64,000 nt of DNA from assembly GCA_017163975.1 (NCBI GenBank), contig JAFFSR010000280.1, forward strand, positions 2,418,001 to 2,482,000, given 5' to 3'. Within the stretch, counting starts at the first letter, position 1; each line of letters opens with the position of its first letter. A model generated the notes under the pieces. It was not told the DNA's origin. It was given only the letters and a program-made list of their open reading frames with translations, and did no database searches. The stretch is from Anastatus disparis. Its lineage: Eukaryota; Arthropoda; Insecta; Hymenoptera; Eupelmidae. Shown piece after piece: positions 9,724 to 19,893 of the stretch. Position numbers and translations under genes: made by a program.

Positions 9724-10570
9724 TTAAATTTTATTTTTAAATCTTACTAATACTTCGACTTTGACTATGTCTACGGTTGCCATGGTGATCATGTTTACGA
9801 GTACGACTGTTCTGCGAGTATGATGTTTTCTTGGACTGTGACTACGATGGTTTCTTAGACTGCGACTGCGATGGTTTCTTGGACTGCGACTACGATGGTT
9901 TCTTGGACTACGACTATTTCTATGACTATCTCTTGATTTGTGACTACGATGGTTTCTTGGACTACGACTATTTCTATGACTATTTCTTGATTTGTGACTA
10001 TGTTGATACCTGTGATTTTGAGAATAACTTATTTCTTTTTAATTAAAGGTCTTTTTTTTATAATCATTACTGTTATTCATTTGATTGTTTTTACTATTGT
10101 TGTTATTATTGATGTTATCTCTATTTTTTTCTTTTTTTATTTTATTTTTTGTTTCATTTTTCTCGATATTATCTGTTATTATCTGCGAAGATCTTGTCAT
10201 CATCTTCATTTCTCTCTTTATTTTGCAACCTTTTTTTGTTTCCTTCTTCATTTTTCCTTTTATTTTTTGTTTCATTTTTCTCCATATTATCTGTTATTGA
10301 TTTTACTATTTTGTCATCGTCTTAATTTTTTTCTTCATTTTTCAACCTTTTTTTGTTTCTTTCTTTATTTTTCCTTTTGGGTGTCTAAGAACCATAATTT
10401 TTCAATGATTTTATTGAATTTAAATTTTCTTGATCATTTGTTTTTTTCTCTTTATCATTCTGTTCGTAAAGATCAGCAAATTCTAGTTCGTTTTCTATTT
10501 TATTTTTTGTTTCGTTTGCTCTTGCCTCTTTAGCATTCTGCTCGTAAACATCAGCAAATTCTCGTTTTTT
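9724..10570 (-). pseudogene. Degenerate Lys/Asn-rich and Arg-Ser-rich reading frame
   Basis: The minus strand from 10275 to 9724 is one frame with a single stop near 10035. The upstream part is Lys/Glu/Asn-rich with repeated KNETKNKxKxE and DDKI blocks. The downstream part is an RS domain: SRSPRNHRSRSPRNHRSRS with RNSHRNSRSP repeats, ending SPRKHHTRRT before TAA 9726. RS domains are typical of SR splicing factors and nuclear-speckle proteins. Further upstream (10280-10570) the same style (EFADVYEQNAKEARANE) continues through stops and shifts. No RNA-recognition motif is visible. It may be a decayed gene, or exons of a living one. The plus-strand Asp/Tyr frame over the same bases is its shadow. 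Confidence 0.5.
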
Positions 10571-10964
10571 GAGTTTTTTTGTTAATTACCACCTCATCTT
10601 CTTTTTCTTAATTGACTTTCTCATTTTGATTTTTTTCAATTTTTCTTTCTATTTCATTTTTGTTAATAATTTTATAAGGTTTTGTAACATTGGAGATAAA
10701 AATAATTTTTTATTCCTGTGTGTCAGTTTCTGTGATTCGTGATAGGCTTTTTTTCTTTTTTTCTTTTAAAAATGTACAAAAATTCGTAATACATCTTTTA
10801 ATTGAAGTCATCGGTAATTTATCTCCTTTTACATTGCTATTTACATATCATGTAATAAAATTTTATTCTTATTTAAATTATATTAATATAATAATCAAAA
10901 TTACAATAGTTATTATTTATAATACTAATAAACATACAATTAATATTAATAAAATTTCAATCAA
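10571..10964. other. T-rich region without a recognised gene
   Basis: Long T runs and low complexity. Some frames continue the Lys/Glu-rich style of the neighbouring degenerate frame, but none is convincing. Confidence 0.3.
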
Positions 10965-11165
10965 TTTTTTTTTTTTTCTTCGACGTCGCTATATTTATGC
11001 TATTTTGTAATGCTAATCGGTGACGGAGCTCGCAAGTGTCTTTGTGAACAAAGCACACGTAACGTACAGTGGTGCCTCTATCAATCGGCTGCCGAGAGCG
11101 GGATTCGAACTCAGAATTCCGAGACTACGAATTCAACGCTCTACCGACTGAGCCACTCAGCGGCT
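10965..11165 (-). mobile_element. tRNA-derived SINE
   Basis: On the minus strand the 5' part (11165-11093) is tRNA-like: the A box TGGCTCAGTCGGTAGAGC and the B box GAGTTCGAATCCCGC are well formed and spaced as in a tRNA. A tail region of about 100 bases follows, ending in an A12 run at the plus-strand T run near 10967. GATTGAAT-like phrases occur on both sides (near 11169 and just beyond the A tail), a possible target duplication. The acceptor stem pairs only partly, and the anticodon arm is replaced by a GAATTC...GAATTC stem with a 9-base loop, so a working tRNA is unlikely. RNA polymerase III promoter plus A tail indicates a SINE. Confidence 0.8.
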
Positions 11166-11167
11166 CA

Positions 11168-11345
11168 TATTCAATCACGTATTTACCTTCGATAGCCTTA
11201 AGTATATCGACTGGAATTTGCGATGCACTTATTGTTGCTAATTTCTCTTCACCTATTACTTCTTTGATAATCGCACGAACTATTGCTTTAGGATCTTTCC
11301 TATGTAATCTCCTAAAATCATTCAATAATGATTTTAGGAGATTAT
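11168..11345 (-). pseudogene. Possible BEN-domain C-terminal fragment
   Basis: The minus frame reads NDFRRLHRKDPKAIVRAIIK, then VIGEEKLATISASQ and PVDILKAIEGKYVIEYE before it runs into the SINE. The pattern of a helical 'DP...ALL...GEE.LA..S..G' segment followed by 'P.DIL.AI..YV' is like the C-terminal half of BEN domains, which bind DNA and are common in insect genomes. A possible splice acceptor (GATTTTAG|GAG) lies near 11317. Only about 55 residues are present. The family call is from memory of the pattern, not a search. Confidence 0.4.
11306..11343. repeat. Perfect short hairpin
   Basis: Arms of 17 bases (aatctcctaaaatcatt and its exact complement) flank a 4-base loop, caat. It overlaps the start of the possible BEN fragment. 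It could be an insertion end or a chance local inversion. Confidence 0.75.
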
Positions 11346-11368
11346 TATTATTATTTTATTCTATGTAT

Positions 11369-11436
11369 GATTAGTTCCATTTTAATTGCTACTCGGTTTA
11401 GCGGTAAATAAGATAGCAGTTAAAATGGAACTAGTC
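11369..11436. repeat. Second hairpin, about 23-base arms
   Basis: gattagttccattttaattg at 11369 pairs with its near-complement at 11414-11436 (agttaaaatggaactagtc), with about two mismatches and a loop near 21 bases. The size is that of a miRNA precursor or a tiny foldback; nothing else supports either. Confidence 0.6.
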
Positions 11437-11785
11437 TTTCAGTTTTTAATATTTCAAGCTGAAAATTTTTTTATAGATTCTTTAGATGATTTTGAACAAC
11501 ATTACGCATGGATTACGTTGTAAGTGCTATAGATCAAAGATTAAAAATAAAAAACGTCATTTTTGTTGTTGAATAACACAGTTTCACTTGTGTCTCACCT
11601 TGAAATTATTTAAGGTTTAAATGAAGACGAAGTTTTTTTATGCTTAAAAAAAAAAAATGTCTGTAGACTTCTTTTGAAAAAATTAACAATAATTAAAAAT
11701 AGATTTATAAATTAATATATTAATATATATTTTTGTAAATTCAGATTTATTTTAAAATATAATAAAATATAATATAAATAATTTA

Positions 11786-12093
11786 TTAAATATACTGATA
11801 TTGCCAAGGTATAGCTCCGTCATTGTTGAAATACAAATAAAATTCATCCCTAATCTGAATGGTTGTACGCGGGCTCGTGCTGCTACCTAAGCGAGTGATG
11901 TCTATAAAAGCATCTTGAAAGGCATAAAATCGATCATTGATTGATTCTGAATCTACATAAGGAATATTAGATGGAAACTTCAAATCATACTTTCTGAGAA
12001 AGTTATAGCAATTATTGGTTTCCGAAAAATGCGCCATATATTTACTAAAATTCCAAATGAATTTTCGATGACGCGTCTCGCACGTAACAATAC
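11786..12093 (-). CDS. Terminal exon of an unrecognised gene
   Basis: After a splice acceptor (AAATTATTTTAG|GT) the minus strand is open in one frame for 101 residues and ends at a stop at 11786. The product contains TCETRHRKFIWNFSKYM, FLRKYDLKFPSNIPYVD and a C-terminal EFYLYFNNDGAIPWQYQYI. It is rich in aromatic residues and looks like a folded domain rather than a chance frame. Upstream exons would lie at higher coordinates; I could not tie it to the membrane-protein gene at 13662-15144, which has its own stop. Family not recognised. Confidence 0.5.
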
Positions 12094-13000
12094 CTAAAAT
12101 AATTTTTTATATCAAAACTTCATTATATATATTTCAAGTACAGTTAATCAAAAAATTTTAAGCTTGCAGTCACATGTTTTGTTTTCGCACCAAGTATAAA
12201 CAACATTAGTATCTCTATCGCTTTAGCGATCAATCGCTACCATGAGAACACACCTTAAGAGCAACTTCACGGGCTGTTTTTATTTACCAAATAAACTTTT
12301 AAATTTTTGACACTTGTTTACAAAAACAAATACATATTAATATTAATATAAATATTAACAAAACCATCAAACATAATCATAGTTGAAAAGATGCAGATTA
12401 AAGTAATGGAAATGTGTAAAAACTCGATGGAGTAAATAATGATATAAAGTTCAAATAATTGCAAAAAATAATAATTGAAATTTTTTATTATTTTTTTTTC
12501 TAATTTAAATACTTTTTAAATGAGGCCACATTAAACATTAGGTAACGGTAAATGGCTTATTTTTGTATCAGTGCCCAGAAACGGTAAAATTATAGATAAA
12601 TTTGAAAAAGATGATAATTTCAGAGTCGCTAAGAAAAAAAAATAAAAAAAAAACTAACACGGAAAAAAAAGAAGGAAAATCTAATTACGCTTGTTCATAA
12701 ATGATATTATTTTTTCTCATGATTCAAAAACTAAGAATAAGTATGTATAAGAATATGTGTTCATATGAACAAAGAAAATTATAAAAAAATATCATTTCAT
12801 AAAATATTTATTAATTTTTATTATTCCTCATATCATGTTAAAAAGATTGAAAAAATATAATTTATATTTAATTTTATTTTAGGTATAAATTTAAATCACA
12901 AAGTAAAAATATTTATTTTCAAACAAATATAACCTAAAAAGTGATGATTAAGTAGTTTGTAAATTATTAATTTATTAAATTAATTTAAGCGTTTATAAAA
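12094..13000. other. AT-rich DNA without a recognised gene
   Basis: Probable intron or intergenic sequence upstream of the exon ending at 12093. There are many A runs near 12630-12670. No repeat ends could be defined. Confidence 0.35.
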
Positions 13001-13300
13001 TAACGAATAAAGATCTCAAAGATTTTATATTTGTCTTAAAATATTTCCATTTTGAATTGTTACATACATTTTTGGAAATTCTTTTTAAGATATCAATAGC
13101 GATGATAATGATTTATTTTGATAGTAAAAAAATCTCACTGAAAGAATCAAAAAGACATAAAATAGAGATCTTAAAAAGATCTGAGCAATTTGGAACTTCA
13201 TAATGTCTTAAATATTTCTTAAAGTATACCTTATTTGATATATAACTCTAAAGGATCTTTTTAGATCTTTTTATTTTTACGTGGGTAATTTAAGACTATT
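13001..13300. repeat. Third patch of AAGATCTT-type repeat
   Basis: Motifs such as gagatcttaaaaagatct and aaggatctttttagatct are of the same kind as at 2922 and 8970. The right edge (tttttatttttacgtgggt) resembles the inverted left edge at 2920, hinting at a dispersed element with inverted ends. Confidence 0.4.
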
Positions 13301-13411
13301 TTCTATTCGAGTACGCTTGAATTCAAAAATGTTTTTTCGTTAGTATAGTTTAAAAAAACTATTGTAAAACTTAATAAAATATTTGTTTTGATAAATATTT
13401 GGAATATATTC

Positions 13412-13414
<3 letters not shown>

Positions 13415-13446
<32 letters not shown>
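13415..13446. repeat. TA dinucleotide microsatellite
   Basis: About 15 uninterrupted TA units lie between two AT-rich flanks. Confidence 0.9.
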
Positions 13447-13448
<2 letters not shown>

Positions 13449-13661
13449 CTTTAAAAGAAAATATTACATACATCAAAATTCACTCATTAATTTGTTTGTA
13501 AATATATTTTTAAAATACTGATTTTATTGAAATAATCTTCTCTTGTCTCCGTAATATATATAAACGCATTTATAACTTCAGAATTCGATAATAAAATTTC
13601 TTCAAAGAATTAATTATTTTTATCGATAAATTGTTTTTTTTCCATGTACATTGAAAAATTT

Positions 13662-15144
13662 CTAGGTATCCTTAAATAATGTTTTCCAAATCCAACTTTT
13701 TGCGGTCGTTGCAATAATTGTATCATCAGATACTCGGAGATTTCTATCTGCTGATGTTTTCGAAGATTTATTTAATGTTTGTTCATTATTTCTTTTTGGT
13801 ACAGCTTCAATGATTGGATTATATGACGTTTTGCTTGTATATGTTGTGTCCAATATTAGTAATGATTTCGCTGGATCGTACATAGTAGCATTGAAAATAA
13901 TTTTAGCTAAAATACAAATAAAATTTTCATAATTAATTTATTTTGATTGTTATAAGATATTACTAATGCTATAAAAAAAATTTAATATAAGAAATATGTA
14001 TTTACGACTATCGTGTTTACAACTAATATATGCAATTATATAAACCTTTTTAATTTTAAGCAATTTGTATTTTTTTATAGTGAGACGAAACCGTATTTTA
14101 GACAATACTACCACTGTTGATTGCCGAGAAAAAATAGATATGAATATTTCAGTAAAACTTTATTAATTTAATATAAAATACATTTATAAACTAATATAAA
14201 TTTTTAAATTCTATATTGTTACTTTGATCTAAATGATCACCATCAAGTTTAATCGAAGATGAAACTGAATATTTTAACAGTTTACAAAAATTATGCAATA
14301 ACAATTTATTAACTATTGTCTAAAAAAAACTTTGAATATTTATAATTAAAAATTCAATAAATTTCAAATAATTTTCCAATTATTCGAAATAAGTGAAAAT
14401 TTAGTAATTTACACAAATTCTTATTTTTAAATTAGAAATTTTTAATCTGCTTTCAAATATAACCAGCAACAACAACAATTATTATGTTTTTATTTTTAAA
14501 CTTTTACATGTGTAAATTATTGTAACAAAATAAATAGATAGGATTCGAAAATTTTGTAAAAATTTGAAATTTATTAAAATGTATGGAAATATTTTTATAT
14601 TATTTGTTACAAGAAACTTTAAGATTCGAATATATCAATACTTACAATATCTTGTGTTATCTTCCAAAAATTTTGTAATTACTAATGCGGCCATCATTGT
14701 AAAAAATATACAAGAAATTATAAGTATATACGCATTTGCAGTACTCTTTTGCTGAAAGGTTGATAATTTCAATAAATTTATTAAAATAAAACGTGAGTTA
14801 AATACTTTTAGGTGCATAAATAATCTTGAATGGAAATTTTTTTTAAATATATTTTTTAAGTAAATAAATTTCTATTCGATATTATTACTAAAAGAGTAGA
14901 GAAAAAAATAATTTGAGACAAGAATCAAAGAATAAAGTTATATTTCATTTATGATATAAAAAATGTAGTTCTTACTTACTCGTTTTCTTATCCTTTCTTT
15001 TTGACATTGTCTGTAAATAATTTCAGAAATTTTAAATATTAATGGATCTGGAGGGCCGTTTTTGTCTAAAAATTCTAATTCTTTATTTGGATACAAATGA
15101 TCCATTGCAGTTTCAGTATCGTTAGCGATATTTATTGACGACAT
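13662..15144 (-). CDS. Three-exon gene for a 171-residue single-pass membrane protein
   Basis: Exons 15144-14980, 14751-14646 and 13906-13662 join in frame with good sites (CGA|GTAAGT, TTTCAG|CAA, ATT|GTAAGT, TTTTAG|CTA); lengths 165, 106 and 245 sum to 172 codons including the stop. The first 60 residues are charged (MSSINIANDTETAMDH, then a basic QKERIRKRQK). A hydrophobic helix at about residues 61-83 (YILIISCIFFTMMAALVIT) follows. The C-terminal 85 residues contain an N-glycosylation site (NAT) and are Ser/Thr/Lys-rich. Positive charges before the helix favour a type II topology with the C-terminus outside or in the lumen. There are no stops, so the gene looks intact. I do not recognise the family. 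The agreement of phases is the main support. Confidence 0.72.
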
Positions 15145-16355
15145 TGCTTAGAAATAATTAAAATAAAGTAAAGCAACGATTTCAGATCTAATATATTCCG
15201 AAACACTTAATGCGATATCGCCAAGAGTTTGCGCAATAATATTCAAGAGAGAAATCTGAATATTTGATACTGGCAAAGCGTCATACATGACTTGACCTTA
15301 TCTTCATGAGAAACTTATTGATGATTATAGTAAGAATAACAAGAAATTTCATTTCTGCAGTATTAAATTATATTTTTTGTTTAAAATTACATATTTTATA
15401 TATTTTATAAAACTTTAATATTTTTTTCACCAAAAATTTGTATGTTATTTATTATTTAAATTAATAGATATTATTATTAAATTTTTAATAATAAACCTTT
15501 CACATATATGCACAAGATTAATTAAAATTTTAAATAACAGCGATATTATACACGATTTGTTTTGTTATTTTGGAGATTTTAAAATTCTTATGTTTATTTA
15601 TGAAAATAAAATTAAAATATTTTTGTTGTTTTCATTATCAAACTATGCATAAACGTATAATACATATAATTTAGTAATTTGTATGTTTTATTTTTTATAA
15701 ATTATTTCGCTAAAAAGATTCATTTTTGATATAGGTGTATTTTAAAGTAAATTAAACAGTTTAAATAAAATTTCGTAAAAATGATAAATAAGCCATAGCA
15801 GATTTCATTACCTAAAAATAAAAATTCTTATTAAATTAGAAATTACTAAAATCTTCTACTTGTTTGTAATTAAAAACGTACGTTGGTAAACATTACTAAA
15901 GAAAAGTTTGCTAAATTTCCAGCCATAAGTAAAAGTGGCTTTTGTGATCGTTTGATACAAAAAATAAAACTTTTTTGATCCTTAATTGGTAATTTATACC
16001 ATTCACATTGGTAAAAAGCTTTAGAAATTTTGAAACTCTAAAATTAATAATTTAATATTAAACATTTCAGGAAGAAGAAAATGCTACACCTTCTGATTTC
16101 GATGAAATTTAAAAAATGTAACTAAATAAAAAAATCTTACTCATAAGTTAATAAGAAATCATATTAATACACACAAAAATGAAATGACACCTTCTTCTCC
16201 TCAACTATCGACATATCATTAAACAAAATTTAAAGTTTGTCTTATAATTTTTACTATGATGGCAGTGATTTTTATAATACTACTCCGTCAATTTTATGAG
16301 ATTTCATCACAATAATGAAGGATATACACAAAATACGTACACATTAACAAATGAG
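15145..16355. other. AT-rich DNA without a recognised gene
   Basis: Upstream of the membrane-protein gene; its promoter should lie near 15150-15300. No clear TATA box stands out and no repeat was defined. Confidence 0.35.
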
Positions 16356-18115
16356 GGGTCGCGTGGAATAAGGATCTAACTCGATTTAGGCCCTTTTTGA
16401 AATTATTATTGAAAATGTACACTGCCGCCGAGATACTTTTACCCCACTTCGTCTAGAATCGACTTATCTAAAAAGTTTTATAACTCTGGAAAAAATGGTC
16501 GTAGCCTAAAAATTCCAACGGGATTCGAAAGATTGTTGAAAATTCTTTCAAAAACTATTAGCTTGATATAAAAAAAAACATTTTTTTCGTATCTCTTATT
16601 CTTGTTTAAAAGAAATTTTTTTTAACTTTGTTTTGACTTTGTAAAATAGTGTTCAATTTTAGTAGGAATCGTTACATCAATACAAAACCAAATAGGTTTT
16701 AAAGCTTATATTTCAACGATGAAAATGCAATGTCGAACGTCTAGATTCGACCTTTTAAACCAGAGTTATAAGATTTTATATTTAAAAATAAGGTTTTTTT
16801 CGATGTATGAATATCTCTGAATTTAAGAGGAATAGAAAAATTTGTCAGAGAGAAAAAATGTTCCTTTTTGGTCAAATAATAATAATATATAAAAAAATTT
16901 TTTTTTTGTTGGAATGTAATGAAATTTTGATATCTTTAAAATATTGAACAACGTGGGTAAAAAAGGCAAAAAAAAATTTTTTTCGAAATCAATTTTTTAT
17001 TATATATTATTATTATTTGACCAAAAAGGAACATTTTTTCTCTCTGACAAATTTTTCTATTCCTCTTAAATTCAGAGATATTCATACATCGAAAAAAACC
17101 TTATTTTTAAATATAAAATCTTATAACTCTGGTTTAAAAGGTCGAATTTAGACGTTCGACATTGCATTTTCATCGTTGAAATATAAGCTTTAAAACCTAT
17201 TTGGTTTTTTATTAATGTAACGATTTCTACTAAAATTGAACACTATTTTACAAAGTCAAAACAAAGTTAAAAAAAATTTCTTTTTAAACAAGGATAAGAG
17301 ATACGAAAAAAATGTTTTTTTTTTATATCAAACCAATAGTTTTTAAAAGAATTTTCAACAATCTTTCGAGTCCCGTTAGAATTTTTAGGCTACGACTATT
17401 TTTTCCAGAGTTATAAAACTTTTTAGATAAGTCGATTTTAGACGAAGGGGGGCAAAAGTATCTCGGCGGCAGTGTATCTAGGAGATATTCTTTGTATGTT
17501 TATAAAATATAAAAGAATAAAAACGTGTCTCTGCATGTTTAAATGATACAGAACATACAAGAAGGACCTAACTTGAATTATGCAACATTGTCATTATTTC
17601 AAATTTCCCGAAAAAATCTTATGAAAGCTACAAACAAGTTAACAAACATCGATAATGTTGGAATAAAAAAGGCAAAACTTACAGATTTAAAATCTTTAAT
17701 GCAAGTTTTATCAACATTGCGCAAAATTAGTACAATGAAAATGTTTTTCCCTTCGTGAATGAAAATGAGAATTCAAAAACTAAATGTTTTGTTATATCTT
17801 GTATTATGTAAGTAAAAGTTAATAATAAATGTATTTCAAATAATCAACTAATTTTCTTATGATTTATTCATCACGAAGCCTTAATTATTCATACAAAATT
17901 GGCAAAAAGGGCCAAACTCGAATTTTTGATTCTTCAAAATTTTGTTATTAACAATATTTAACTCGAAAATACCACTTGGACCTTTTGTATTAAAGTATTT
18001 ATTGTAACATTGTAAAATATCACAATATTTTATAAAGCTGATATCAAGTTAAACATTTTTTTTTAATTACTAAAAACTATACTTTTAGAGTTAGGCCCTT
18101 CTTCCACGCGATCCA
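16356..18115. mobile_element. Candidate element with inverted ends GGTCGCGTGGAA, host of a nested foldback
   Basis: The left end reads gggtcgcgtggaataaggat and the right end, inverted, gatcgcgtggaagaagggcc; both continue with ctaactc. In total about 25 bases pair with a few mismatches. Between them lie the palindrome at 16420-17474 and a frame of 71 codons (17543-17758: NIQEGPNLNYATLSLFQISR) that I do not recognise. The frame ends in a stop and may be a relic of the element's protein. Evidence is limited to the inverted ends. Confidence 0.45.
16420..17474. mobile_element. 1.05-kb foldback (mariner-like ends, TA target)
   Basis: The two halves are near-perfect reverse complements over about 500 bases each: cactgccgccgagatacttt at the left end and aaagtatctcggcggcagtg at the right. 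Matched blocks inside include tctggaaaaaatggtcgtag and gatgaaaatgcaatgtcga. TA flanks both ends (16418-16419 and 17475-17476). CACTG-type ends with a TA target are typical of Tc1/mariner-derived non-autonomous elements. No protein is encoded. Such arms would form a long hairpin RNA if transcribed. Confidence 0.85.
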
Positions 18116-18795
18116 TCAAATAATAAGTTTTAAAATATTATTTATTCTATTATCAAAATTTAAACAATTGTGAACTAAAATCAAGCACTCCACATATTAT
18201 GTACTTCAAATAGCATTTATTAGAAAGTTTTTTCAGTTTAATCAATAAATTGGTTTGAATACATATTCATCCTACAAGTTTAAACATTTCTTTCATATTT
18301 TGATTCTAAATGTGATTATTAATACAATTACTTATTAGTTGATACAATGGAATCCTTCAATATATTTATATCTTTCTTATAAACTTACTTTTTTGGTAGT
18401 AAAATTATTATAATTATAATAAAACAAAGTTAATATTAAGTCTTTGACTTTTGCATAATGTGTCCAAAATAAAATAAATATTTCTCAAAGTTGTTATTTA
18501 AGAATATCGTTTAAATAAATTAAATAAACAAAATTTGGGCAAACTTATACTCAAATATAAATATTATTTTAAATAAATATAACTTCTTAAAAGATAAATA
18601 TTTTCTGATGCTTAAAAAAGAAATTAAAAATTTTATGTTTACTTTTGATATTATTTATTAAAAGATTCCCAAAATAAATTATGTCAGTTTAAAAAATTTC
18701 TATTATTAATTTAATATTTACACATTAGAACTGGATTTTCAAACTTCTATTAACATCTAAAATCCGAAAGTGTAACATTTTTCTAGTTACACTGA
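18116..18795. other. AT-rich DNA without a recognised gene
   Basis: The last exon of the minus-strand odorant receptor would be expected downstream of 19894, that is in this direction. I could not find it here: no segment has the usual tyrosine/tryptophan-rich C-terminal pattern after an acceptor. Confidence 0.35.
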
Positions 18796-19768
18796 TAGTG
18801 GTGCTATTCAACCTGTGAGTGAGAAACTTCAGTTTGTGAAATAGACCGTGATGACAGATGATGAGCAGTTCTGCTAACCTAACCACGTCTATCTCACTGT
18901 TATGATTCCACCCTGAAACCATGAAACATATATAAATGGGAGACTCTATCGACAGAGAGCTAGGAGAATTAGGGCACTAGGTTATCGAAGGATAATTTTC
19001 AAATACAGATCCCTTCTTTTAGGCAGGTACCGATCCTACAACAACAATAACAACAAGGAGCTACAGCAAAGAAACAACAGGATAACAACGAAACAACGGA
19101 AAGCTAAAACAACAAACATCAGAAACAAAGCAATAACGAAACAATTACAAACAACAGTGGGTTGAAACAAAACAACAACAGAACAACTGAAGACAAACAA
19201 AACAACAAAACAAAGGAACTATGAAACAAGCTACAACCACAAACAACAAAGGGCTGAAACAAAACAACAAACAAAGAAACAACAAAATAATTGAAGCCCG
19301 AAACAAAAGAACAACAAAACAATAGAACGATCCACCAATGGGAATCAACGAACAGTCAGGGAGAGGGGAATGGCCCTCCCCACTTAGTGGGTAATTCAAG
19401 CCCTATATAAAGAAGGTCCGACGAGGGCTCGCTCTCAGTTGAAGACCCAAACCTCATGAGTGAGGACCGAATCACTTCAGAGTAACATCTTTACGAATTA
19501 CTCAAGCTCTAATTATAGTTTATCTGAAACTTAATCTTTCTTTTGAATTAATAAATACAAGTAAACGTACAATACGAGTTATAGTTATTTACTAACTTCA
19601 TCTCCTTGAACTTCAGTTCTTTATCGAAGAACGTCCCTACCAAATTAGAACGCCACCTGGCCATTCACGATCTACAGATCTATTATAATTCAAGGATTAC
19701 AGGTTAGATCATAGCACTCACAAACTGAACTTTCTTACTCGCGGGTTGAATAGCACCACAAAAAACAC
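18796..19768. mobile_element. Small inverted-repeat element (GTGGTGCTATTCAACC ends) split by a solo LTR
   Basis: The left end gtggtgctattcaacctgtg (18796 onward) is inverted at the right end (cgcgggttgaatagcaccac, ending 19768), and the pairing continues through gagaaa/ttcagtttgtga. Without the LTR inserted at 18898-19716 and its 5-bp duplication the element would be about 150 bp. No coding capacity. It lies between the odorant receptor exon 4 and the region where the last exon should be. Confidence 0.75.
18898..19716 (+). mobile_element. Solo LTR with 5-bp target duplication
   Basis: The sequence starts TGTTATGATTCCACCCTG and ends GATCATAGCA (TG...CA), flanked on both sides by CTCAC (18893-18897 and 19717-19721). 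Its first 530 bases match 55341-55829, where the same sequence directly follows a polypurine tract, so it is an LTR and this is its plus-strand sense. It is rich in AACAACAA tracts and has a polyadenylation-type AATAAA near 19549. A solo LTR arises when the two LTRs of a full element recombine. A 5-bp duplication suits gypsy or BEL families; I cannot choose without internal sequence. Confidence 0.88.
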
Positions 19769-19893
19769 ATTTAGAAGCAAATGAAATTCATTTGAATAAA
19801 GTAGAATTTAATTTCATTCAAGTGGTTCTACTTGGTTTAACAAACTATTTTTGTCTACACAGTTATTTTTTTTTAAATAATATAAATGCTTAC

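Noticed and set aside
9831..10046. Plus-strand Asp/Tyr-rich frame (DYDGFLD repeats)
   Set aside because: It is the complement of the RS-rich minus-strand frame and only reflects the minisatellite; no start context or family.
10039..10300. Plus-strand Phe/Leu-rich frames that resemble membrane proteins
   Set aside because: They come from T-rich sequence complementary to a Lys-rich minus-strand frame; low complexity.
11093..11165. A functional tRNA gene
   Set aside because: A and B boxes are good but the acceptor and anticodon arms do not form, and an A tail follows downstream; it is a SINE head.
18725..18922. Minus-strand frame as the missing odorant receptor C-terminus
   Set aside because: It reads through the inverted end of the MITE and has no receptor pattern; the MITE sequence recurs at 19735-19768.
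19119..19399. Hydrophobic minus-strand frames in the solo LTR
   Set aside because: They are the reverse of AACAACAA tracts of the LTR.
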